The notes beneath the pieces are model-generated. The model was not told the origin of the DNA. It made no database searches and saw only the letters and a list, made by a program, of their open reading frames with translations. A program made the translations under genes and the position numbers. From Streptosporangiales bacterium (GTDB lineage Bacteria > Actinomycetota > Actinomycetes > Streptosporangiales > WHST01), in the NCBI GenBank assembly GCA_009379955.1, contig WHST01000036.1, forward strand, positions 1-48,553: a stretch of 48,553 bases of DNA. Direction: 5' to 3'. Numbering within the stretch: the stretch's first letter is position 1; every line of letters starts with the position of its first letter. Of the stretch, positions 23,293-31,546 are shown piece after piece.

Positions 23293-24195
23293 ATGACGAT
23301 CACGACCAAGTCGGATGTCAGGAAAAGCACGACCGTTCGTACACCGATCGAGGTACCCGGCCCGCTGCGGGCGGCGTTCGGCGTCCTCGACCGGGTGGCG
23401 CCGGGCGTCGCCGGGCGCTGGGCCGCGCGGCTGTGGTGCACCCTGCCGGCGGGTCGAGGACGGCGTAGGGACGACCGGCCGGCTCTCCCCGGCGACCGCC
23501 GGATGCTGACGACGCGGCGGGGCTGGCGGCTGGCCGTCGAGGCGTGGGGCCCGGCCGCGGCCGCTCCGGTGTACCTCGTGCACGGGTGGGGCGGCTGGCG
23601 CGGACAGCTCGGCGCCCTCGTCGAGCCGCTCGTCGCGGCCGGTCACCGGGTCGTCGCCTTCGACACCCCGAGCCACGGCGAGTCGGATCCCGGTGACCTG
23701 GGCGCTCGCCGCAGCACGGGCGCGGAGTTCGCGGACGCGCTCGTCCCGGTGGTGGCCGCATACGGACCGCCTGCCGCGGTCGTCGGCCACTCGCTCGGCG
23801 CCGCCGGCGTGGCCCTCGTCGCCCGTGACGGGCTCGTCGTGCCGCGGCTCGTGCTGGTCGCGCCGGCGGCGTACCCGCTGGGCGGGCTGTCCGACCTCCG
23901 CGCCGCGCTCGGGTTCGGCGAGCGCACCGAGCGCGCGTTCACGCGGCGCCTGGAGCGGCTCGCCCGCCGGCCGCTCGACGACTTCGTGGTGCCCGACCTC
24001 GCCGACCGGTGGATGCCGCCGCGGACCCTCGTCATCCACGACACCGACGACCGGGAGGTGTCCGTGCGCGAGGGCAGGGCGCTGGTCGCCGCCTGGCCGG
24101 GCGCCCGCCTGGTCGAGACGTCGGGCCTCGGCCACCAGCGCATCCTCCGCGACCCGTCCGTCATCGCGCAGGCGGTGTCGTTCGTCGGGCGTTAG
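23293..24195 (+). CDS. Alpha/beta hydrolase
   Basis: 300 residues. After a basic N-terminal extension of about 70 residues comes the fold: VYLVHGWGGWRGQLGALV (oxyanion-hole HGW), DTPSHGES, the nucleophile elbow GHSLGAAG, an acid in HDTDDREV and the catalytic histidine in GLGHQRIL, so the Ser-Asp-His triad is complete. It is probably an esterase or lipase on a small substrate and is cytosolic. Cotranscribed with the TetR gene upstream, it suggests response to an ester- or lactone-type compound. It converges on the MFS gene; the stops share bases in TTAG. Confidence 0.85.
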   Translation: MTITTKSDVRKSTTVRTPIEVPGPLRAAFGVLDRVAPGVAGRWAARLWCTLPAGRGRRRDDRPALPGDRRMLTTRRGWRLAVEAWGPAAAAPVYLVHGWGGWRGQLGALVEPLVAAGHRVVAFDTPSHGESDPGDLGARRSTGAEFADALVPVVAAYGPPAAVVGHSLGAAGVALVARDGLVVPRLVLVAPAAYPLGGLSDLRAALGFGERTERAFTRRLERLARRPLDDFVVPDLADRWMPPRTLVIHDTDDREVSVREGRALVAAWPGARLVETSGLGHQRILRDPSVIAQAVSFVGR

Positions 24196-25406
24196 CCGCT
24201 GCCGGGGCGGCGGGTCTGGCGGGCGGCGAAGGCCAAGGCGACGATCCCGGCCGCGAGGCCGACCACGACCCACAGGGCGTTGTCGAGGCCGTGGGCGTCG
24301 GCGAGGAAGCCGATGAGCGGCGGGCCGATGAGGAAGTCGCCGTAGCCGACCGTCGAGACCGCGGCGATCGCGTCGGCAGGGCGCCGGCTGCCGTCGCCGG
24401 CCGCGCTCATCGTGGCCGGGAAGACGATGGAGATGCCGAGTCCCCACAGTGCGGCGCCCGCGAGGCCGGCGGGCAGGCCGGGGAGCGTGAGGGTGCAGAC
24501 GACGCCGAGGGCCGCGACCGCGCCGCTGGCGCGCAGGGCGTTGGTGCGGCCGAGCCTCTCGATGGTGGTCGTGCCGATGAACCTGCCCGCGGTCATCGCG
24601 ATCGTGAACGTGGTGAACGCCGCGGCGGCCACGCCGGGGCTCGCGTCGCGCTCGTCGGTGAACAGCAGGGCGAGCCAGTCAGAGGCGGCACCCTCGCCGA
24701 CGGTGCCGCACAGGGTGAGCAACCCGATGAGCAGTAGCCGCACGTCGAGCACCTTCCACGCGGGCAGGTGCGTGCCCTCCTCGGACGGGGTGACCGCGCC
24801 CTCGGGGCCGTCGCCGCGGTCGGGCAGGTACCGCGACACCGCGACGAGGGTGACCACGAACACGAGGGTGCCGGCCACCGCGAGGTGTGCGCCGACCGGC
24901 AGGTGCAGGCTCGCGACGAGAGCCCCTGCCGCGGCGCCGACGATGCTGCCACCGCTCCAGCAGGCGTGGAACCTCGGCATCAGCTGGCGCCCGAGCAGGC
25001 GCTCGGCGTAGTGACCCTGGATGTTCATCGCGACGTCCCAGACACCCCAGCTCAGGCCGGCGAGGGCGAACGCGAGGCCGAGGGCGACGACGCTGGGCGC
25101 GAGGCCCGCCGCGGTGAACATGACCGCGGCGAAGATCGCGGTGGCGGTGACGACCGTACGGCTGCCGAACCTGCGCACCAGCATGCCGGTGGCCGGCATC
25201 GAGAGCAGCGAGCCGCCACCGATGCACAGCAGGGCGAGTCCGAGCGCGGCCGGTCGCGCGTCGACCTGGTCGCGGATCGCGGGGATGCGGGTGACCCAGC
25301 TGCCGTACAGCGCGCCGTTGCTGCCGAACACGACCGCCGTAGCGATCGCCGCGGTACGCGCGCCGCGGCGCATGGCCGTGGTGCTTCCCCCGTCGGATCC
25401 CGTCAC
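24192..25406 (-). CDS. Major facilitator superfamily transporter
   Basis: 404 residues with 12 hydrophobic segments, six before and six after a central charged loop near residue 205 (RGDGPEGAVTPSEEGTH). The signature at the 2-3 loop is GMLVRRFGSRTVV; FALAGLSWGVWDVAMNIQGH is typical of the YbjJ-like branch of the family. The substrate is unknown; sugar or drug efflux are both possible. The start used is GTG at 25406; an in-frame ATG at 25373 begins 11 residues later and lies directly before the first TM helix. It probably stands alone: a 181-bp gap precedes the DGPF gene in the opposite direction. Confidence 0.88.
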   Translation of the reverse strand: MTGSDGGSTTAMRRGARTAAIATAVVFGSNGALYGSWVTRIPAIRDQVDARPAALGLALLCIGGGSLLSMPATGMLVRRFGSRTVVTATAIFAAVMFTAAGLAPSVVALGLAFALAGLSWGVWDVAMNIQGHYAERLLGRQLMPRFHACWSGGSIVGAAAGALVASLHLPVGAHLAVAGTLVFVVTLVAVSRYLPDRGDGPEGAVTPSEEGTHLPAWKVLDVRLLLIGLLTLCGTVGEGAASDWLALLFTDERDASPGVAAAAFTTFTIAMTAGRFIGTTTIERLGRTNALRASGAVAALGVVCTLTLPGLPAGLAGAALWGLGISIVFPATMSAAGDGSRRPADAIAAVSTVGYGDFLIGPPLIGFLADAHGLDNALWVVVGLAAGIVALAFAARQTRRPGSG

Positions 25407-25505
25407 CGACCCAGACTGTCATCTCCCGCGGACGGCTGCGGTCACGGCAACGCGGCAGGAGGGTCCACCGACGGCCATCGGAGCCGTTGTGCCGTTCTGG
25501 CGCGC

Positions 25506-25533
25506 TGTCGTATTCGGGCTGTCGCCAATCGTC
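25506..25533 (+). promoter_or_regulatory. Candidate ECF-type promoter for the DGPF-sigma operon
   Basis: TGTCGT (25506-25511), 18 bases, then CGTC (25530-25533), about 55 bp ahead of the first gene. As I recall it, ECF42 sigma factors use a TGTCGA-like -35 and a CGTC-like -10, so this would give autoregulation; the motif memory is not checked. A second TGTCGC at 25520 shows how easily such words occur here. Confidence 0.3.
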
Positions 25534-25587
25534 AGTTAGGTAGAAGCTGACAGGATGATGCGCAGTCCCGAGAAGGAGAGCTTGTCG

Positions 25588-25950
25588 ATGAAGTACGTCT
25601 TGCTGTTCGTCGAGACGGAGCAGTTCGAGAAGGATCTCGAGGCGATGAGCCACGCCGACCGTGACCGGGCCTCCCAGCTGGCCAACAAGTGGATGGCTGA
25701 CCATGCCGACACGATCCGCGGCGGCAGCAAACTGCAGTCGGCGTCCACCGCGACCACGGTTCGGCTGGACGCCGGCAGCGAGCCGGTCATCACCGACGGC
25801 CCGTTCGTCGAGGGCAAAGAGGTCGTGAGCGGCTACACCGAGGTCGAGGTCGACGATCTCGACCAGGTGCTGAACATGGTCCGAACCTGGCCCGGCTGTC
25901 CTCTCGTGGAGATACGTCCAATCGTGGAGCTACCTCCCGCGCAGTCATGA
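25588..25950 (+). CDS. YCII/DGPF-domain protein
   Basis: 120 residues. It starts with KYVLLFVETEQFEKDLEAM, the first strand-helix of the YCII (dimeric alpha-beta barrel) fold, and carries the eponymous motif TDGPFVEGKEVVSGY. The ATG at 25588 follows GAAGGAG; the open frame continues 11 codons upstream without a site. DGPF proteins are the constant neighbour of ECF42 sigma factors; their biochemical role is unknown. The stop overlaps the sigma gene start (ATGA). Confidence 0.9.
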   Translation: MKYVLLFVETEQFEKDLEAMSHADRDRASQLANKWMADHADTIRGGSKLQSASTATTVRLDAGSEPVITDGPFVEGKEVVSGYTEVEVDDLDQVLNMVRTWPGCPLVEIRPIVELPPAQS

Positions 25951-27185
25951 CCTTCACCATCAAGGGACGGGCCGACGTCGACCGGACCGCTTCAGATCGC
26001 GAGCTCGAACAGATCGTCCGAGAGCACGCGGGCCGCCTGGCGACGGCGCTGATGCGGATCACCGGTGACTTCGCCATGGCCGAGGACCTGGTCCAGGACG
26101 CGGTACTGGCTGCCCTGCAACGGTGGCCGATGGAAGGCGTTCCTGACCGACCGGACGCATGGCTGTTCACCGTCGCCCGCAACCGTGGCCTCGACGCCCT
26201 GCGCCGCCAGAGCAACTACCGCGCCAAACTGGCTCAACTCCGGTGGCCCGTCCAGCCCACCAGCGACGACCGGCTCCGGCTGATCTTCACATGCTGCCAC
26301 CCGGCGCTCTCCCGGCCGGCCCAGATCGTCTTGACCCTGCGCGTCACCTGCGGGCTGACCACGGCGCAGATCGCCCGCGCCCTTCTCGTGCCCGAGACAA
26401 CCGTCGCCCAGCGCATCACGCGCGCCAAACGAAAGATCACCGAGGCGGGTATCCCGTATCGCGTCCCCGATCCGAACGAGCTCGGCGCCCGCTTGCGCGA
26501 AGTGCTTTCGGTCATCTATCTGCTCCTGAACGAGGGCTATCTCTCGACCGGTGAGCGCGGCCAATCACGAGATCTGGTCGATGACGCCGAATGGCTGGCC
26601 GCCCAGCTCTACGACCTGATGCCGACCGAGCCCGAGGTTGCCGGCCTCCTGGCACTGATTCGATTGCACCGAGCGCGCGCCGACGCCAGATTCGACCCCG
26701 GCGGAAACCTCGTGCTGCTCGAGCATCAGGATCGCTCGAACTGGGACCACGAGGCCATCGCCGCCGCATCTCGACTGCTCGCGCGAGCAGCGAAGCGCCA
26801 CCAACCCGGGCCCTACCAGCTCCAGGCGGCGATCGTCGCCTGCCACGCCGAGGCTGCCGACTGGGCCGATACCGACTGGGAACAGATCGGGCTGCTCTAC
26901 GACATGCTCGTGCACCTTGCGCCCTCGCCCCTCACCCGGCTGCACCGGTCCATCGCACGGCGCTACACCGCCGGGCCGGAAGCCGCCCTTGCCGAGGTCG
27001 ACGCCCTCGCCACGGCCCTCGACCGCTACCACCTCTACCACGCGATCCGGGCCGACCTGCTCCGGACCTTGGGCCGCGCGGATGAGGCCCGGGCAGCTAA
27101 CCGACGCGCCCTCGAACTCACGGCCAACCCCGCTGAGCAGGCCCTGCTCCGGCGAAGGATCGATTGGGGCGACGATGCCGGCTGA
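25947..27185 (+). CDS. ECF sigma factor with TPR-like C-terminal extension (ECF42 group)
   Basis: 412 residues. Sigma region 2 (about 15-85) contains ATALMRITGDFAMAEDLVQD and AWLFTVARNRGLDALRRQ; region 4 (about 115-165) contains LRVTCGLTTAQIARALLVPE then TTVAQRITRAKRKI. A helical extension of about 240 residues with repeat-like helix pairs follows (LNEGYLS, YDLMPTEPEVAGLLALIRLH, YQLQAAIVACHAEA, HLYHAIRADLLRTLGRADEA). That architecture and the DGPF neighbour define ECF42, which has no anti-sigma factor; the C-terminal domain is thought to control activity. It overlaps the next gene by 11 nt. Confidence 0.92.
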   Translation: MTFTIKGRADVDRTASDRELEQIVREHAGRLATALMRITGDFAMAEDLVQDAVLAALQRWPMEGVPDRPDAWLFTVARNRGLDALRRQSNYRAKLAQLRWPVQPTSDDRLRLIFTCCHPALSRPAQIVLTLRVTCGLTTAQIARALLVPETTVAQRITRAKRKITEAGIPYRVPDPNELGARLREVLSVIYLLLNEGYLSTGERGQSRDLVDDAEWLAAQLYDLMPTEPEVAGLLALIRLHRARADARFDPGGNLVLLEHQDRSNWDHEAIAAASRLLARAAKRHQPGPYQLQAAIVACHAEAADWADTDWEQIGLLYDMLVHLAPSPLTRLHRSIARRYTAGPEAALAEVDALATALDRYHLYHAIRADLLRTLGRADEARAANRRALELTANPAEQALLRRRIDWGDDAG

Positions 27186-27501
27186 CGACCAGAAGCGTTC
27201 TATCCAGGAGCACCTCGTGAACCGCATATTGCACGGATCCGGCCGAGCGCCGGCGGATCAACGCGCCCGAGCCTTCGACAACGCCGAGCTCTCCGAACCG
27301 CTCCGCCCGTTGCTCGACAAGGTTGCCACCAAGTCCGCTCAGGTCACCGACGCGGACTTCGCCACGGCGATGGAAGCGGGCTTCACTGATGACCAGCTCT
27401 TCGAGCTCGTGATCTGCGCCGCGGTCGGCCAGTCGACTCGGCAGTACGAAGCCGGCCTGGCCGCCTTGGCCGAGGCGATCGCGAACACGGAGACCGGATA
27501 G
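27175..27501 (+). CDS. AhpD-like helical protein, no CxxC
   Basis: 108 residues. Helical, with the pattern LLDKVATKSAQVTDADFATA and DDQLFELVICAAVGQSTRQY then LAALAEAI, which resembles one half of carboxymuconolactone-decarboxylase/AhpD proteins but lacks the redox CxxC. It probably acts as a partner of the next protein, which has the CxxC. The ATG at 27175 lies inside the sigma factor's last codons; the stop TAG shares its G with the GTG of the next gene. No independent function can be assigned. Confidence 0.7.
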   Translation: MPADDQKRSIQEHLVNRILHGSGRAPADQRARAFDNAELSEPLRPLLDKVATKSAQVTDADFATAMEAGFTDDQLFELVICAAVGQSTRQYEAGLAALAEAIANTETG

Positions 27502-28082
27502 TGCGGCCCCGTGTCCTCGACCACGGCTATGGCGTGGGACAGAAGCTGCTCTTCAGGCTGATTCGATTGATGTCCGGTCACCCGGTCCCGGATGCGGCCA
27601 AGATCACTTTCTACCGACCGGACTTCTACGGCACCCACGCGAAGAAGTTCACCCAGGAGGCAATGCGCGGCCGCTCGACATGGTCGGTTGGAGACCGAGA
27701 GCTGATGGCGGCCTACGTATCCACAGTGAATGACTGCCCGTTCTGCGTCGGCGCGCACACCGCGACCGCAACACAGGCCTACCAGGATCGGGAAAGGGTG
27801 GCCGCCGTACTCGCCGATCTCGACTTCGCCCCCATAGACGAAGGGCTCCGGGCAACGCTAGGGATGCTCGGCAAGCTGACCCGCGAAGGCACGCTGAGTG
27901 CCGACGACATCCGAGCCGTGCTCTCCGCCGGAGTCTCGCACCAGCAGATCGAGGACGCGCTCGCCGTCAGCTTCGCCTTCAACACGACCGACCGCCTCGC
28001 CAACGCGTTTGCCTTCGACGTGCTCAGTCAGGAAGGCTTCGAGGCGGGCGCGAAATATCTCCTCAAGCGAGGCTACCGATAG
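27501..28082 (+). CDS. AhpD/CMD-family peroxidase-related protein
   Basis: 193 residues. The carboxymuconolactone-decarboxylase-like fold has the redox site CPFCVGAHT near residue 78 (CxxC followed by His three residues on), as in AhpD, where Glu-Cys-Cys-His relays electrons to peroxide reduction. The upstream ELMAAYVSTVND provides the acidic residue. It is the last gene of the DGPF-sigma operon, which suggests the sigma responds to oxidative or electrophile stress. The C-terminus overlaps the end of the convergent NurA-like gene by 20 nt. Confidence 0.85.
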   Translation: MRPRVLDHGYGVGQKLLFRLIRLMSGHPVPDAAKITFYRPDFYGTHAKKFTQEAMRGRSTWSVGDRELMAAYVSTVNDCPFCVGAHTATATQAYQDRERVAAVLADLDFAPIDEGLRATLGMLGKLTREGTLSADDIRAVLSAGVSHQQIEDALAVSFAFNTTDRLANAFAFDVLSQEGFEAGAKYLLKRGYR

Positions 28083-29040
28083 GTTCGCGTTCGGCGGCCG
28101 CGGCACGCAGTCCCCGTCGCAGCAGCCGCACGTCGCCGAGGCGGGAACGCAGCAGGCGTTCGAGTCCCGCGATCGGGACGAGGTTCTGCGGGGCGCGCGG
28201 CTCCCTGAACTCGCGGCTCGCGAACCTCGGTAGCGTCGCGGCCGAGGTGTCGGCGAGCGCGATCGCGTCGGCCGCGGTGAGCTCCGCGGCGCACTCGACC
28301 CGCACGATGCCTGCCCACGGTGGGCCGCCGGGTCCCGGCAGGCGCAGGTACCAGGCGTGCCGCTTCCAGCTCGTGCCCATCGTGAACACGGGCGTGCGCT
28401 GGGCGGGTTCGAGGTCGGCGACGACGGGATCGAGCTCGACCGGCAGGTAACGGCGCTCCTGGCTCTTCACGTAGCCGAGGGTGCGCGGCAGGTGGGCACG
28501 TCCGCGCAGCGGGCCGTCGACGACGAGCACGTCGTCACCGTCGTCCGGCAGCTCCGCCCGCGCGAGCTCGGCGGCGACGAGCTCGGTCGCGCCGAGCTGC
28601 GCCTGGACGGCGGCGCGGAGCAGGTCGGGATCGCCCGGCTCGCCCCCGACCCGGCGCGCCGGGTAGGTCACCCCGGCGGTGCCCGGCAGCCGCACGTCGG
28701 TCGCGGCCGGGCTCGCCGAGAACAGTCCGCGGCGCACGACCTGCTCGACGACCCGGGCGGTGCCGTCGCAGCGGACCACGCCGGCGGCGTACGACGAGCA
28801 GAGTCCCGGGTGCGCGGCATTGTCGTCACCGACGATCCAGACGTTCGCGTCGAGCCGCCGGACGCCGTCGACGAACGACACCGTCGGCGCGGGACGCGTG
28901 CCGGCGGGCACCGGCAGCGGCTCCCAGTCGCCGGGTTCGCGCTCGACCGCGAGGTCGAGCTCCAGCCCGGCCTCGGGCTCGTCGGGAGCGTCGAAGCCGG
29001 TGCCGTACGCCGGTTCCCAGGCGTCGACGTGCAGGCGCAT
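28063..29040 (-). CDS. nurA: Probable NurA-type nuclease
   Basis: 325 residues. NurA is the single-strand endo-/5'-3' exonuclease that works inside the HerA ring during end resection. Family marks: TVSFVDGVRRLDANVWIV (Asp58, motif I, a metal ligand), VLVVDGPLRG (Asp175, motif with DGPL) and the following GYVKSQERRYLP (residues 189-200), then a C-terminal helix rich in Asp/Ala and FREPRAPQNLVPIAGLERLL. Length fits NurA. Overall similarity is recognised by these motifs and by the neighbours SbcC, SbcD and HerA; no search was run. Ten bases separate it from sbcC on the same strand, with GGGGAGAAGG as ribosome site. Confidence 0.65.
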   Translation of the reverse strand: MRLHVDAWEPAYGTGFDAPDEPEAGLELDLAVEREPGDWEPLPVPAGTRPAPTVSFVDGVRRLDANVWIVGDDNAAHPGLCSSYAAGVVRCDGTARVVEQVVRRGLFSASPAATDVRLPGTAGVTYPARRVGGEPGDPDLLRAAVQAQLGATELVAAELARAELPDDGDDVLVVDGPLRGRAHLPRTLGYVKSQERRYLPVELDPVVADLEPAQRTPVFTMGTSWKRHAWYLRLPGPGGPPWAGIVRVECAAELTAADAIALADTSAATLPRFASREFREPRAPQNLVPIAGLERLLRSRLGDVRLLRRGLRAAAAEREPIGSLA

Positions 29041-29050
29041 CCTTCTCCCC

Positions 29051-31513
29051 TCAGCTCACCCGGTGGACCCGAGCCGTGCGAGCGTCCTTGCTCAGCTCGA
29101 ACCGCACCGGGACGCGCTCGGCGAGCGCGGGCACGTGCGTGACGACGCCGACGACGCGGTCGCCGCGCGCCGCGAGGTTCTCCAGCGTGGCGGCGACGGT
29201 CTCCAGCGTGGTGGCATCGAGGGTGCCGAAGCCCTCGTCGAGCAGGATCGACTCCAGCGCGGCGGTCGTGCTCGACATGCCGGCGAGCTGTTCCGACAGG
29301 GCGAGCGCGAGCGCGAGCGAGGCCTGGAACGTCTCGCCGCCCGACAGGGTGCGGACCGGGCGCCGCAGATCGGCGTCGTGGTGGTCGAGGACGTAGAACT
29401 CGCCGGACTCGTGTCCCAGCTCGTACTGCCCGCCGCTCAGCTCGGCGAGGTTGCGCGACGCGCCCTCGACGAGGGTGTCGAGCGCCTCCTCCAGCAGCCA
29501 GCGCTCGAAGTTGTTGGCGCGCAGGTGGTCGGCGAGCCCCTTGGCCACGCGCGCGGTGGTCGTGTGGCGGTCGCGCTCCTCCCGCTGCTGGCTGACCTGG
29601 GCGAGGCGTTCGACGAGGCGCTGGTGCGCACTCTCGGCCTGGGTGGCGGCGACCGCGACGGCGGTGGTGAGGCCGCTCGCGTCGGCGGTGTCCGGTGCCT
29701 CGAGGTCGTGCTCGGCGAGCAGATCGCGCAACGCCGTGCGAATGCGGGTGACCTCCGCCTCCGCCCGCTCCACGGCCGCCCGTCGCTCGGGTAGCTCGTC
29801 GCGGCGCGCGGACGCGGTGTCGAGCGACCATGCGACGAGCTCCGACCACGCCGTGTCGAGTGCGTCGCGGTCGAGGACTGGTGGACCGTACGCGGCGAGA
29901 TGGTCACGGGCAGCGGCCAGCCTGGTCCACGACTCGCGCGCGCTCTCGGCCGCGCGCTGCTGGTGCTGCTGCGCGCGCTGGTGCGCCTGCCGCGCGTCGC
30001 GCACGGCCACGCCCGTCGCACGCCACCGCTGCCGCAGCTCGTCGGCCCTGGCGAGGAGCCGCTCGACGTCGGCGCGCTCGCCGTGGTCGGCGACGAGCGC
30101 ACGTGCCTGCGTCAGCGCGGCGTCGTGGTCGTCGAGGCGGGCACGCGCGGTGGCGTGCCGTCGTTCGGCGTCGTGGAGGGTCTTGGCGGCGGACACCTCG
30201 GCGGTGCGCGCCGCGGCGAGCGCCTTCTCGGCGGCGCGCAGCGCGGTGGCGTCGACCGGTGGCGGCAGTGCGCCGACGTCCTGCTCGCACACGGGACACG
30301 GTTCGCCGGCGACGAGATGCGGCCGCAGCGCGCCGGCGAGCTCACCGCGCTGGGCGTCGGCGTGGGCGAGCTCCGCTTCGGCCAGCCGGTCGCCGGCGGA
30401 CCCGTGCGCCGTACGCGCCGCGGTCACCTCGCCCGCGACGGTGCCCACCTCGGCGGTGAGCCGCTCGTGGCGGGTGGTCAGCTCGGCGAGCCGGTCGTAC
30501 GCCTCGAGCACCCGCCGCAGCTCGGCGGGATCAGCGGACTCCTCGGCGGCCACCCGCGCCTCGTCCTCGGCCGCCTCTGCCTCGGCGAGGCCGGTCTCGG
30601 TGGCCGCCACGGCCTCGGCGGCGTCGCCGAGATGGGCGGCCGTCGACGCGACGTCGTCGGGTACGCGCGCGGCGCCGAGCACCTCGACGGCCCGCTCGAG
30701 CTCGCCGAGGACGTGGCGGGCATCGGCGGTGGTCTCCTGTGCCCCGGCGAGCGCGGGCGCCTCGGCGTCGACGCGCTCGCGCAGCGCGCGGAGGCGTTGC
30801 GTCCGCGCGGCGGCCTCGTCGACGGCCGCGGGGTCGACGTCGCCGAGCGAGCCGAGCAGGCCTTGCGCGGCCTCGGCCCGCGCTGCGGAGTCACGGGCGA
30901 CCTCGCCCGCCCGGGTGGCGATGCGCCGGTAGACGTGCAGGCCGAGCAGGTTGACCAGGATGTCGCCGCGCTCGCTCGGCTTGGCGTGCAGGAACTGCGC
31001 GAACTCGCCCTGCGGCAGCACCACGCAGGTGACGAAGTGGTCGTACGGCAGGCCGAGCACCCGGGGGACGGCGGTGTCCATCTCCTTCGGCGTGGCCGCG
31101 AGCACCTCGCCGAGCACGGCGTCGGTCGCCTCGGTCTCGTCGCTCACGTCCTTGTCGAGGCTGGCGAGGTCGGCGTCGGCGGCGAGCCGCTGCAGGCCGG
31201 CCAGCGAGGTCTTGACCCGTCCCTTGCCGTCGCGGGTCACGACGCGGCTGGCGACGTAGCGCGTGCCGGCCGCCTCGAACACCAGGCGCACCCTGGCCTG
31301 CGAGCTCGACGGCGCCAGCGCGCCTGCGACGCTGCGCTGGTCGGCCCATCGCGGCACCGTGCCGTACAGGGCGAAGCAGATCGCGTCGAGGAGCGTCGAC
31401 TTGCCCGAGCCCGTCGGGCCGACGAGGGCGAAGAAGTCGGCGTCGGTGAAGTCGACGGTGCACGCGTCGCGGAAGACCGTGAAGCCCTCGAGATCGAGTC
31501 GCAACGGACGCAA
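29051..31513 (-). CDS. sbcC: SbcC/Rad50 SMC-like ATPase
   Basis: 820 residues, on the short side for SbcC. Walker A GPTGSGKST is at residues 32-40 (Lys38), Q-loop VVLPQGEFAQFL with Gln168, a long coiled coil broken by the zinc hook CPVC at 406-409, signature LSGGE at about 723-727, Walker B ILLDEGFGTLD with Asp759/Glu760, and a D-loop and H-loop in VVGVVTHVPAL. It forms a complex with SbcD (Mre11) that opens blocked or hairpin DNA ends. The start is TTG at 31513 with GGAGG 9 nt upstream. Its partner sbcD is not adjacent: 1145 bp with an opposite-strand GNAT gene intervene. Confidence 0.93.
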   Translation of the reverse strand: MRPLRLDLEGFTVFRDACTVDFTDADFFALVGPTGSGKSTLLDAICFALYGTVPRWADQRSVAGALAPSSSQARVRLVFEAAGTRYVASRVVTRDGKGRVKTSLAGLQRLAADADLASLDKDVSDETEATDAVLGEVLAATPKEMDTAVPRVLGLPYDHFVTCVVLPQGEFAQFLHAKPSERGDILVNLLGLHVYRRIATRAGEVARDSAARAEAAQGLLGSLGDVDPAAVDEAAARTQRLRALRERVDAEAPALAGAQETTADARHVLGELERAVEVLGAARVPDDVASTAAHLGDAAEAVAATETGLAEAEAAEDEARVAAEESADPAELRRVLEAYDRLAELTTRHERLTAEVGTVAGEVTAARTAHGSAGDRLAEAELAHADAQRGELAGALRPHLVAGEPCPVCEQDVGALPPPVDATALRAAEKALAAARTAEVSAAKTLHDAERRHATARARLDDHDAALTQARALVADHGERADVERLLARADELRQRWRATGVAVRDARQAHQRAQQHQQRAAESARESWTRLAAARDHLAAYGPPVLDRDALDTAWSELVAWSLDTASARRDELPERRAAVERAEAEVTRIRTALRDLLAEHDLEAPDTADASGLTTAVAVAATQAESAHQRLVERLAQVSQQREERDRHTTTARVAKGLADHLRANNFERWLLEEALDTLVEGASRNLAELSGGQYELGHESGEFYVLDHHDADLRRPVRTLSGGETFQASLALALALSEQLAGMSSTTAALESILLDEGFGTLDATTLETVAATLENLAARGDRVVGVVTHVPALAERVPVRFELSKDARTARVHRVS

Positions 31514-31546
31514 CGAACGGCACCTCCACCTGGCAGGCTAATCGAC

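Noticed and set aside
28155-28185. tRNA T-arm-like string GTTCGAGTCCCG
   Set aside because: It lies within the NurA-like coding region, and no acceptor stem or anticodon arm can be built around it. No tRNA gene was found in the window.
29900-31500. Very long open plus-strand frame antisense to sbcC (open to 32677 in total)
   Set aside because: Its first part is the complement of the SbcC coding sequence and has no protein-like motifs; only the last 377 codons (the double GNAT) are a real gene. High G/C keeps antisense frames open.
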